DNA from: Alkalitalea saponilacus | GTDB taxonomy: Bacteria; Bacteroidota; Bacteroidia; Bacteroidales; Marinilabiliaceae | Direction: 5' to 3' | Length of the DNA: 61,173 nt | Assembly (NCBI RefSeq): GCF_900168165.1 | Contig: NZ_FUYV01000023.1 | Span: 1 to 61,173 of the forward strand | In this document: piece after piece, positions 19,135 to 26,814 of the stretch | How the letters are laid out: each line of letters begins with the position of its first letter | Numbering within the stretch: the stretch's first letter is position 1 | Translations under genes and position numbers: made by a program | Notes under the pieces: model-generated | Databases searched by the model: none | The model's input: only the letters and a program-made list of their open reading frames with translations | Told to the model about the DNA's origin: nothing

Positions 19135-20062
19135 TTATAAAACGATCATTCGCTTGGTGTCAATTTCTTTGCCATCCACAATCAGTGAGTATAAGTACAT
19201 ACCCGACTTTAAATCTGAAGCAGGCACAGTAACTTTTACATTGCCTGTACCTTTCACAGTCATGCGGTTTACTTGATTACCGTTTAAGTCATAAATTATC
19301 AAGAATGCACTTTTGCTGGAATTTGGTAAGTAGCAAGAAATTTCTGTTTTATCTCCAAAAGGATTAGGGATATTGGAAAAGAGAATAGCCTTGTCATCGT
19401 CTATTTCTGCAGAAGAAACCCTGGTTGCGATGCCATTGTTTTGTGCCTTTAGTACCTCAATCTCTTTTGCCTGTTCCTCTACCATCTGGGATAACTCTTT
19501 AATGGCTTCAACGGCAATTGGTATAATTGCGCTATAATCAACACCTTTATATCCAAGACTATCAGTTGATACAATCTCAGGAATTACTTGTTCTACTTCC
19601 TGTGCAATGAAACCATAATTTCCTAAGCCGGCACTTTTTAGTTCATCCTGGTACGTCCAAAGGAAAGATGTTCCTCTTAATTGACGAATGGTTTCGAGAG
19701 AAGAGTTAATTGTTTCTATATTTTTCTTGTATTTGACATCTGATGACTGAACGACACTAGCAACCTGAATAGTATTGAATCGTGCTCTTTCTGTATTAAA
19801 GAAAACAATTCTGTCAGTTGAGTGACTCCAAATTCTTGGATCCTGAGCACTAATATCCATTTTAACAAATCGATTTTGCCATCCGCCAAATTGAAATCTC
19901 GCCCCATACAAATATACCATGTGGTATTGGGGTGGTTCTGTTAACGTTCCAATAGAGACTTTGCCGTCGTTAAAAAGTTTTAGCTGTGCGTTGATTTTGC
20001 CCCCCCCCTATAGTGGCAGTTAACACAATAATAAATAGTAATTTAAATGCGTAAATTTTCAT
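19135..20062 (-). CDS. Secreted S74 (endosialidase-chaperone) domain protein with T9SS type A tail; frame broken at a C9/G9 tract
   Basis: The uninterrupted frame (19135-19920) encodes 261 residues: an intramolecular chaperone S74 domain (SSDVKYKKNIETINSSLETI; YGFIAQEVEQVIPEIV; VDYSAIIPIAVEAIKEL), a short coiled coil, and a type A T9SS tail (IPNPFGDKTEISCYLP; SGMYLYSLIVDGKEI). It lacks a signal peptide as it stands. ATG 20062 begins a good one (MKIYAFKLLFIIVLTATIGGG, then KINAQ) that is one base out of frame because of nine consecutive G on the coding strand (plus-strand C 20000-20008). Eight G would join the two and give 309 residues; nine G stops after about 29 codons. This is either a phase-variable ON/OFF tract in the OFF state or a one-base sequencing error. 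It is the first gene of a likely two-gene unit with the protease. Confidence 0.8.
20000..20008. repeat. C9 homopolymer tract inside the S74 gene signal peptide
   Basis: Nine C on the plus strand, nine G in the coding direction, codons 19-21 of the signal peptide. Tract lengths of 5, 8 or 11 would keep the S74 gene in frame; 9 does not. In this AT-rich sequence I saw no other C or G run of this length. Confidence 0.9.
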
Positions 20063-20687
20063 AATAACAATTAGATAAAATTAAATAATATGTATTTTGT
20101 TCGATGCAAATGTATTTCATTTTTTGTTTATTTCACTAACATTGCTTGGTGTTGTTTTAATAGAATTTTCAAAAGCGTTGAAAAAAAGACAGATAAAACT
20201 ATAGGTTTCGATTATATGACAGGAGTTGATTTGGCTTATGTTATTGTTTGAAGAAGTGATAATAAACATAAGGACAAGTCTGTAAAGGTTAAGTAGGATT
20301 AAATACTGCCAAGATTTAATTTTGCGTATTGTTTATTCTGAATTTGCACTAATGATTTTTAATGCGCTTTGAGAAAATCTGCGCATACGCGTTACATCCA
20401 TTTTCATTACTATTTGTCTTTATTTAAGCCGATAGTGATCATCATATTATAAACTGTCTAATTTTAGTTTCTAAATATATGTTTCAAATTATTAGACTGT
20501 TAGGTTGTAGGTAGACAGCGTATTAGATTCAGATGATTAATAACTGTCTGATTTTAAACTGTCCTATTTTTAGGGAAGGCTACAATGATTTTAAGTTTCT
20601 TTTAATAATAACAGCTTTAATCTTTTCCCTAATTATAAGGATGCTTTGTGTAAATTTGGTTATTTTTGAGTTCACTAGATTAACTTT
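20063..20687. other. Divergent intergenic region with -7 elements and repeated motif
   Basis: About 625 bases without a gene. A minus-strand TACATTTG (plus CAAATGTA, 20107-20114) suits as the -7 element of the S74/protease unit. A plus-strand TATTTTTG at 20661-20668 suits the lipoprotein gene starting at 20688. Between 20451 and 20573 a motif of the form AACTGTCTAATTTTA occurs three times in direct orientation (20451, 20541, 20556), plus partial inverted copies near 20491 and 20512. No function is evident. Confidence 0.5.
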
Positions 20688-21830
20688 ATGTATCAATGTA
20701 CTGTGTTAGTATATAACAAGTTTCAAGTATTAATGATTATATGGATTATTTCCATTTTTGCTCTGCTTACCTCCTGCGTTCAGCAGCAGGAACAACCGCT
20801 GTTGTCGGGTTACATGTGGGGTGGTGAGGGTAATCGCATGATAATATCTGCACCCAACGATTCATTATTTTTACCTGATACATTACTTATCAGTTCATCG
20901 GGTCAAATTTACTGGAATCCTGATACCATTGTTCCTGGGCTTTATTTGCTCTCAAAGACTTCAGGCGAATCGTTACTCCTTCAAATTTCAGCCAGAGAAC
21001 CGGTCTTTGTGGATGCACAATATATAATTTTCCCGGATCACGTTCAGTTAAATGGCTCAGAGCATTCCATCCAATTTTTAGCCATCGAAAGGATCAGCAA
21101 AGAGTGGCTTTCGGAGATGAACCGGATGACTTCAATTGTCGACAGTCCGTCATGGACTCCAACTCCTGTCAATGTTGAAAATCTTTATGAGGATTTGGAT
21201 TCTTTGAAAAATATTTTTCGAGGACGGGCATTGGAGCTCTCACGTGCTCCAATGGTACGTATGTATGCCCTTCTACAGAGAGCTGGCAATCACTCTCTCT
21301 TCGATCCTTGGAGCGATCGGAATCTTTTTTACAGGGCAGATTCTATGCTGGAAAATCAGAAATATCTGAGAGAAGTTGAAGTTTTTACCAACATGGTTGG
21401 CAAAATACGTCAGAGGGAAAAAGAATTTCAGAGTTTTAACCCCGATCGTCCTTTTCCTGATATTGAATTTATCCAGAATGGTGAAACCATCTCAATTGAA
21501 GATTTTAAAGGGAGTCATCTATATCTGGAATTCCCGTCTACGGATTTTACATTATCCCGTGTTCAACTGAATCGTTTGACAACTCTTCATTCAGAGGGAT
21601 TTGAAGTCTGTTTTGTGCTTAATCCTGAGGATGATTATAATATTCAACGTAACACATTGTTCCGTTATCTGAAGTTACAGGATTACAAATACATGATGAT
21701 ACCGATTGGAAAACCTCCTGTAAATTTTATTGTAAACGATCAGGGCATTATTATTGCCAGAAACGTTTGGGATGAACAAATTGACGAGGTTAAAAATTTT
21801 CTTTTAACATCAGCGGCTAATGAGAATTAA
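20688..21830 (+). CDS. Lipoprotein with degenerate thioredoxin-fold domain
   Basis: A 380-residue protein with lipobox ALLTSC (Cys29 from this start). An alternative in-frame ATG at 20733 gives a shorter signal without a positive charge, so I kept 20688, but the start is uncertain. Residues up to ~120 resemble the DUF4369-type N-terminal domain seen before TlpA/AhpC domains in Bacteroidota lipoproteins (ILISSSGQIYWNPDTIVPGLYLL pattern). The C-terminal ~130 residues follow thioredoxin-fold order (FPDIEFIQNGETISIEDFKG, then beta strand YLEFPS), and IGKPPVNFIVNDQGIIIARN fits the cis-Pro region. The CxxC position reads PSTDFT, so redox activity is not expected. It is paralogous in layout to the next gene, 73 bases on. 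Confidence 0.7.
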   Translation: MYQCTVLVYNKFQVLMIIWIISIFALLTSCVQQQEQPLLSGYMWGGEGNRMIISAPNDSLFLPDTLLISSSGQIYWNPDTIVPGLYLLSKTSGESLLLQISAREPVFVDAQYIIFPDHVQLNGSEHSIQFLAIERISKEWLSEMNRMTSIVDSPSWTPTPVNVENLYEDLDSLKNIFRGRALELSRAPMVRMYALLQRAGNHSLFDPWSDRNLFYRADSMLENQKYLREVEVFTNMVGKIRQREKEFQSFNPDRPFPDIEFIQNGETISIEDFKGSHLYLEFPSTDFTLSRVQLNRLTTLHSEGFEVCFVLNPEDDYNIQRNTLFRYLKLQDYKYMMIPIGKPPVNFIVNDQGIIIARNVWDEQIDEVKNFLLTSAANEN

Positions 21831-21832
21831 AC

Positions 21833-21866
21833 TTTGGAATTAGTTTCCGGAGATTATTTACCTTTG
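21833..21866 (+). promoter_or_regulatory. Possible promoter of the second thioredoxin-like lipoprotein gene
   Basis: TTTG at 21833-21836 and TACCTTTG (TAnnTTTG) at 21859-21866, 22 bases apart; the predicted start of transcription is about 30 bases before ATG 21904. Confidence 0.45.
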
Positions 21867-21903
21867 TAACTTATATGCAAAATCGCAATTTTAGAATAAA
21901 ACT

Positions 21904-23064
21904 ATGAGGAAGCTATCAATTTTTCTTTTAATAATGGTTGTTTTAGGCAGTTGTGCCAGACAAGACCGATTCATTATTGAGGGAAGTGTAACTGAGGGTG
22001 CCGGTGAAACCCTATATTTGTATCGAATGGATTTGGGAGGAGACGTACTTATTGATAGTACGGTAATTGGCAGGAATGATCAATTTACTTTTAGGCAAAA
22101 TGCGCTGTTTGAACCGACATTTTTTAAACTTTCATTGACACCTAGTCGTTTTATTACGCTTTTGGGCGATTCCGCTGAACATATAAATATCACTGCTTCG
22201 TTAAGTCGTTTTTCAAGGGATTACACGGTTGAGAATTCACCCGGCTCAGAAAAAGTGCAAATTCTAAAGCGAAGAATTACGGCTTTACGCAGCGAAGTGG
22301 ATGCTATAATCGATAATTTCAACGACTTACCTGAATCACAACAAGCCGAAGAATTGGAAGCAGTTAGCACGAGACTCACTGAAGAAATTGATGAATATAA
22401 AAAATTTATTGAGGCGTTCGTGTTGGAAAATCCTCGTTCATTTGCCAGTTATTATGCACTATTTCTGACTTTTTCTGATGAAACTCTGGTGATGAATATT
22501 CTAGATCGTGATGATCAGAGGCTTTTTGCAACAATTGCCACCAGCTTAAACCTAATATACCCCGATTCTGAGCGGGTGCGCCATTTATACAACATGGTTC
22601 TGAGTGTTAAAGCTGAAGAGCGCATGGCTCGAATGATACAGGAACTTGCAAATGAAGGACGATCTTATCCTGAACTGGTACTACCTGATCTGGACGGAAA
22701 TGATGTGGCACTCTCTTCTCTCGAAGGCAACGTGATTTTGGTCTCATTTTGGGGTTCATGGGATGAAACCTCAGTTCGTGAAAACCGCAATTTAAAAAGG
22801 TTGTATTCTCAATATCATCATCGGGGTTTTGAAATTTATCAGGTGGGATTGGAGCGAAGCCGTGTGTTGTGGGAAAGCGCTGTTGTTAGAGATGAATTGC
22901 CATGGATAAGTGTAAGCGATTTGCAATTTACGAATTCCTATGCAGCACAGGTTTTTAATGTTCAACGAGTTCCTGCCAATTATTTGATCAGCAGGGAAGG
23001 GGAGCTCGTGGGCAAAGATCTGTTTGGAACAAGGCTGGAAGAAAGGCTTCGCGAGGAGTTATGA
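21904..23064 (+). CDS. DUF4369/TlpA-like lipoprotein lacking the redox CxxC
   Basis: A 386-residue protein with signal peptide and lipobox VVLGSC (Cys17). Residues about 22-110 form a DUF4369-like beta domain (FIIEGSVTEGAGETLYLYRM); a helical linker follows, then a C-terminal thioredoxin-like (AhpC/TSA, TlpA) domain from about 255: YPELVLPDLDGNDVALSSLEG, then VILVSFWGSWDETSVREN. The usual WCxxC at the end of the first strand reads W286-D287-E-T-S290, so both cysteines are replaced. The cis-Pro loop is intact (RVPANYLISREGELVGKDL). It is probably an envelope protein that keeps the fold without disulfide chemistry. Confidence 0.82.
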   Translation: MRKLSIFLLIMVVLGSCARQDRFIIEGSVTEGAGETLYLYRMDLGGDVLIDSTVIGRNDQFTFRQNALFEPTFFKLSLTPSRFITLLGDSAEHINITASLSRFSRDYTVENSPGSEKVQILKRRITALRSEVDAIIDNFNDLPESQQAEELEAVSTRLTEEIDEYKKFIEAFVLENPRSFASYYALFLTFSDETLVMNILDRDDQRLFATIATSLNLIYPDSERVRHLYNMVLSVKAEERMARMIQELANEGRSYPELVLPDLDGNDVALSSLEGNVILVSFWGSWDETSVRENRNLKRLYSQYHHRGFEIYQVGLERSRVLWESAVVRDELPWISVSDLQFTNSYAAQVFNVQRVPANYLISREGELVGKDLFGTRLEERLREEL

Positions 23065-23126
23065 TCCGTTTTTCGAACTTTTTAAGTGCATATTCGCTTT
23101 AAATTTAGAATGTTAAGCTTTTTTAG

Positions 23127-23159
23127 TTTGGAGGATATGCTTAAAAACAGATATATTTG
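23127..23159 (+). promoter_or_regulatory. Promoter of lpxH and the KASIII-like gene
   Basis: TTTG (23127-23130), a 21-base spacer and TATATTTG (23152-23159) match the Bacteroidota consensus well. The predicted start of transcription, about 23165, coincides with the left edge of a 30-nt perfect palindrome. Confidence 0.65.
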
Positions 23160-23165
23160 TCGGCT

Positions 23166-23195
23166 AAAATTTAACCACGTACGTGGTTAAATTTT
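23166..23195. other. 30-nt perfect palindrome at the 5' end of the lpxH transcript
   Basis: AAAATTTAACCACGT (23166-23180) is followed directly by its exact reverse complement (23181-23195). As RNA it would give a stem of up to 13 bp plus closing loop; as DNA it could be a dimeric-regulator site. It lies immediately after the predicted promoter, and 44 bases before the lpxH start. Confidence 0.75.
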
Positions 23196-23238
23196 CTCAT
23201 AAAGAATCGTAAGTATCTGTTTGTGTTAATATAAAGGC

Positions 23239-24000
23239 TTGGAACAGAAAAAGAAAATATATTTTGCTTCGGATGTACATCTTGGGGCACCAACAATTAA
23301 AAATCCCCAAGAGCATGAACGACGTTTTGTGCGTTGGTTGGATAGCGTAAAGCATGATGCTTCTGAGATATATCTTTTGGGCGATATTTTTGATTTCTGG
23401 TTTGAATATCGGAGAGCCATACCAAAAGGCTACTCCAGATTTATTGGTAAGCTTTGTGAACTAACGGATTCAGGGATTCCAGTACATTTCTTTACCGGAA
23501 ATCATGACATTTGGGTGTTTGATTATTTGCCTACAGAAACCGGAATTCAGATTTATCGCAAGCCCTTAATCCGGGAAATTGATGGAAAGAAATTTTTCCT
23601 GGCACATGGGGATGGATTAACACGTTTTGAGAAGTCCTACAACAGGTTAAAGGCGATTTTCACAAACAATATCGCTCAAAAACTGTTCAGATTAATACAT
23701 CCGGATTGTGGTGTTTGGTTCGCCAGGCTTTGGTCCGGAAAAAGTCGTGAGAAAAATCTGAAGTCTTACGGATCTGTTTTCCAAGGGGAGGATAAGGAGT
23801 GGCTAATTGTATGGGCTAAAGAGCAGCTGGAAGTTAATCATTTTGATTTCTTTGTATTTGGTCATCGACATATTGCAAAAGTGATTGATTTAAAAAATAA
23901 TAGTAAACTAATATATCTGGGCGATTGGGTGAATCATTACTCCTATGGAGTTTGGGACGGGAATACCTTTAACCTGGAGTTCTTTGAGCATAAAAACTAA
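23239..24000 (+). CDS. lpxH: UDP-2,3-diacylglucosamine diphosphatase (LpxH family)
   Basis: A 253-residue calcineurin-like metallophosphoesterase that hydrolyses UDP-2,3-diacylglucosamine to lipid X in lipid A synthesis. Metal-binding motifs are all present: ASDVHLG, LLGDIFDFWFEYRR, TGNHDIWVFDYLP, LAHGDGLTRFE, and FGHRH near the C-terminus. The start is TTG 23239: a stop lies 12 bases upstream in frame, there is no ATG before the first motif, and AAAGG directly precedes it. A 16-base gap links it to the KASIII-like gene. Confidence 0.9.
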   Translation: MEQKKKIYFASDVHLGAPTIKNPQEHERRFVRWLDSVKHDASEIYLLGDIFDFWFEYRRAIPKGYSRFIGKLCELTDSGIPVHFFTGNHDIWVFDYLPTETGIQIYRKPLIREIDGKKFFLAHGDGLTRFEKSYNRLKAIFTNNIAQKLFRLIHPDCGVWFARLWSGKSREKNLKSYGSVFQGEDKEWLIVWAKEQLEVNHFDFFVFGHRHIAKVIDLKNNSKLIYLGDWVNHYSYGVWDGNTFNLEFFEHKN

Positions 24001-24016
24001 AACTTGATAAGTAAGC

Positions 24017-25099
24017 ATGTGTGCAAAAAAATCCATTTATTCAGTAATCACAGGATCGGGAAGCTATATTCCCTCTGTTGTGATTGAAAATTCACACTTT
24101 GAGAACAATGTTTTCATGAATGAAGACGGGAGTGTTATTGACACCCCGGGAAAAGAGATTACAGAGAAGTTTGAGCAAATTACCGATATAATTGAGCGTC
24201 GTTTGGCGCCCAAAGAGATGGTTACCTCTGATATGGCTACCGAAGCTGCCAAAGAAGCCATTGCTGATTCGGGAATTGACCCCGAGGAGTTAGACTATAT
24301 TATTGTGGCTCATAACCTGGGTGATATGAAAAGTGGCTCATTGTATCCTGATATATTGCCTACGCTGGCTTCGCGGGTAAAAAATAAGTTGGGGATTAAA
24401 AGCCCTAACGCCGTTGCATACGACATGACTTTTGGATGCCCTGGATGGACGCAGGCGATGATTCAGGCTAACTATTACATTAAGTCTGGAGACGCTCAAA
24501 AAGTTCTGGTTATTGGAGCCGATACCATCAGTCGTTCCATGGATCCGCATGATCGTGATACCATGATTTTTGCCGATGGTGCTTCTGCCACTATTCTCGA
24601 AGGACGTGTGAGCGAAGAGCCTGTGGGAATGCTTAAACATGTAGCCCGTACCGATGTTGATGATTATTTGGATCTCTTGAAAATGGGATGTTCTTACAAT
24701 CCTGAAAGAGAGGGAACCTATTTAAAAATGCTTGGTCGTAAATTATACAATTATGCTCTTACCTATGTGCCATTGTTAGCTCAGGAGTGTTTGAGCAAAA
24801 ACAATATGCAACTCAAGGATGTTAAGAAAGTTTTGATTCACCAGGCCAATGCCAAAATGGACGAAGCCATTTTAAAAAGAATTTTCCGTCTTTATGGAGA
24901 GAAGAACGTTGATTTCAGCGTAATGCCTATGACCATAAGAACTTTAGGGAATAGCAGTGTGGCCACAGTCCCAACGTTGTACGATCTCATTGTTAAGGGA
25001 AAGCTGGAAGGGCATGAACTAAAATCAGGTGATAATGTTATGATGACCTCGGTGGGAGCAGGAATGAACATCAATGCATTTATGTATAAAATGCCTTAA
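24017..25099 (+). CDS. 3-Oxoacyl-ACP synthase III-like (KASIII) protein
   Basis: A 360-residue thiolase-fold enzyme. The catalytic triad expected for FabH-like enzymes is visible: Cys141 (YDMTFGCPGWTQAM), His275 (VLIHQANAKMDEAI) and Asn312 (TLGNSSVATVPTLYDL). It carries an insert near residues 24-55 (NNVFMNEDGSVIDTPGKEIT) compared with the canonical FabH of about 320 residues, so it may use a different acyl starter. It sits in one unit with lpxH, hinting at a link with envelope lipids. I do not assign fabH because a standard copy may be elsewhere. Confidence 0.85.
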   Translation: MCAKKSIYSVITGSGSYIPSVVIENSHFENNVFMNEDGSVIDTPGKEITEKFEQITDIIERRLAPKEMVTSDMATEAAKEAIADSGIDPEELDYIIVAHNLGDMKSGSLYPDILPTLASRVKNKLGIKSPNAVAYDMTFGCPGWTQAMIQANYYIKSGDAQKVLVIGADTISRSMDPHDRDTMIFADGASATILEGRVSEEPVGMLKHVARTDVDDYLDLLKMGCSYNPEREGTYLKMLGRKLYNYALTYVPLLAQECLSKNNMQLKDVKKVLIHQANAKMDEAILKRIFRLYGEKNVDFSVMPMTIRTLGNSSVATVPTLYDLIVKGKLEGHELKSGDNVMMTSVGAGMNINAFMYKMP

Positions 25100-25134
25100 G
25101 TATGATTTAGAGAGAGGATATACAGATAAAAAAT

Positions 25135-25166
25135 AAACGGCTTTTCGCATTGCGAAAAGCCGTTTT
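25135..25166. terminator. Bidirectional terminator between convergent genes
   Basis: A 14-bp perfect stem, AAACGGCTTTTCGC (25135-25148) with GCGAAAAGCCGTTT (25152-25165), followed by T on one strand and preceded by A on the other. It lies between the KASIII-like gene (plus) and the polyferredoxin gene (minus). Confidence 0.82.
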
Positions 25167-25191
25167 CTCAATTGGTTAAGTTAGTATTTGG

Positions 25192-26808
25192 TTAAAAAGG
25201 AAAATCGTCAAAATCAACTGACTGTTGTTCGCCAAATTCTGGTTTATCAGCCAACTTATGAACCCCGTTTCCATTCACATAAATGGCTCTGAAGGGAGGC
25301 AGAACGGGGCATGGATACTCACATGCACCGCAGCCTATGCAGATTTCCGGATAGACTTCTGGAATCATCAAACCATCCTTATAAGGAACCATGTCCACAG
25401 CCTTTGTCGGGCAATGCTCTGAACAGGCGCCACAATCGGTGCCATCGGTTACAACAACACAGTTTTCTTTTAAAAATCTAACTATTCCGACTTGTGTCAA
25501 CTGTTTCTCCTCCATCGGAAGGGGTAATATGGCTCCGGTGGGACAAACATCGGCACATTTATGACAATCGAAGTTGCAGTAGCTGGTTTCATAATCCATA
25601 AATGGCTGCATAAACCCTCTCAATCCGTATTGGTTGATTGATGGCTGCAAAACATGAGTAGGACAGGCAGATATACAAAGTGCGCATCCGGTACATATGC
25701 TGTTAAAACGTCTTACTCCTCCCGATCCCGGAGGGGAAGGGAAGAAGTCCCTATTGTTAAGGGTTAGGTTGTGCTGACTTTCCGGTAATTTGTTTTTCTT
25801 AAGTGCATATACGCCCGATCCTGCCATCATAGCCAATCCTGTTACCAACAGTTTCCGCCTGGTTGCATCATTTTCATGCACATTCACATTCACTTCATCA
25901 GTTGAAGGTTTACCTGAGTCCAATTCCACTTTTGGTTTTGGAACTGATTTCAAGTTCCCAAAATCCAATGCCGCATCGGGACATACCTGTAAACAATTGA
26001 AGCAGGTTACACACCTTGTTTCATCTACTGAATAGTTTTTAATGCTGATGCATTCACTTTTACATACTGCAGCACATTTTCCGCATTTAGTACAGTTGTC
26101 CGGATTAAATTTGACTTTATACAAAGCCGCCTTAGAAGTAATTCCCAGAAATGTGCCGACAGGACAAATCACGTTACAAAAAAAACGTCCCCGCTTCCAT
26201 GCCAAAACAAAGATAAAAGAGGTTAACGCAATGGTTAGCAGAACAGGGACAGTAGATACATGGTATATGGGAACATGGAAAAAAGAATAGTTTCCCTGAT
26301 TTTGCATAAAGGTTGCAACCACATTGTTCATACTTCGTACCGAAGGATCAATGATAAATGAGAAAAATCGACCGGCAATACTGTATGGATCCAGCCATAC
26401 CACTATAAAACCAAGACCCGCGACCATAGAAATAATCATTAATCCCATGAAAGAGTATCGCCATATTGGATGTGCTTTTTTATACTTGTAAAACACTCTT
26501 TTCTTTGAAAACCTTTTGGATATGTTTGACACAATATCCTGCAAAATTCCAAGTGGACAAATGGTTGAGCAATACAATCGTCCAAACAACAAAGTTAAAA
26601 TTAATACAATAATAAAACCTCCTGCGGTCAGCAAGGAGAAAGTTTGTACAAAGTTAAGAATTGAAGGTACAAATTGTAGATAGAGTATCTGCCCGAAACG
26701 TTCATCGGCGTACTTCTCGAATATATCAATAAAAAGCGACAGGGTGAGTAACAGGAAAATAATTCCCAGTATCACCCTGAGCTTTTTCAGTTTTGAAAAC
26801 AGCGTCAT
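25192..26808 (-). CDS. Membrane-bound polyferredoxin (NapH/NosR/YccM-like 4Fe-4S protein)
   Basis: A 538-residue protein. The N-terminal ~220 residues contain about five transmembrane helices and two membrane-associated CxxxCP motifs of the NapH/NosR type (FGRLYCSTICPLG; RGRFFCNVICPVG). Then come ferredoxin-type clusters: CTKCGKCAAVC, CVTCFNCLQVCP, and after a linker CTGCALCISACP, CNFDCHKCADVCP, CGACSEHCP and CIGCGACEYPCP. It probably passes electrons across or along the cytoplasmic membrane. The upstream DUF362 gene ends 6 bases before this start, so the two are co-translated and likely work together. No quinol- or reductase-specific partner is present. Confidence 0.88.
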   Translation of the reverse strand: MTLFSKLKKLRVILGIIFLLLTLSLFIDIFEKYADERFGQILYLQFVPSILNFVQTFSLLTAGGFIIVLILTLLFGRLYCSTICPLGILQDIVSNISKRFSKKRVFYKYKKAHPIWRYSFMGLMIISMVAGLGFIVVWLDPYSIAGRFFSFIIDPSVRSMNNVVATFMQNQGNYSFFHVPIYHVSTVPVLLTIALTSFIFVLAWKRGRFFCNVICPVGTFLGITSKAALYKVKFNPDNCTKCGKCAAVCKSECISIKNYSVDETRCVTCFNCLQVCPDAALDFGNLKSVPKPKVELDSGKPSTDEVNVNVHENDATRRKLLVTGLAMMAGSGVYALKKNKLPESQHNLTLNNRDFFPSPPGSGGVRRFNSICTGCALCISACPTHVLQPSINQYGLRGFMQPFMDYETSYCNFDCHKCADVCPTGAILPLPMEEKQLTQVGIVRFLKENCVVVTDGTDCGACSEHCPTKAVDMVPYKDGLMIPEVYPEICIGCGACEYPCPVLPPFRAIYVNGNGVHKLADKPEFGEQQSVDFDDFPF

Positions 26809-26814
26809 ATTTGT

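Noticed and set aside
20000-20008. Calling the S74 gene a plain pseudogene
   Set aside because: Only one base of slippage in a homopolymer separates an intact signal peptide from an intact domain; there are no other lesions, so switching or sequencing error is likelier than decay.
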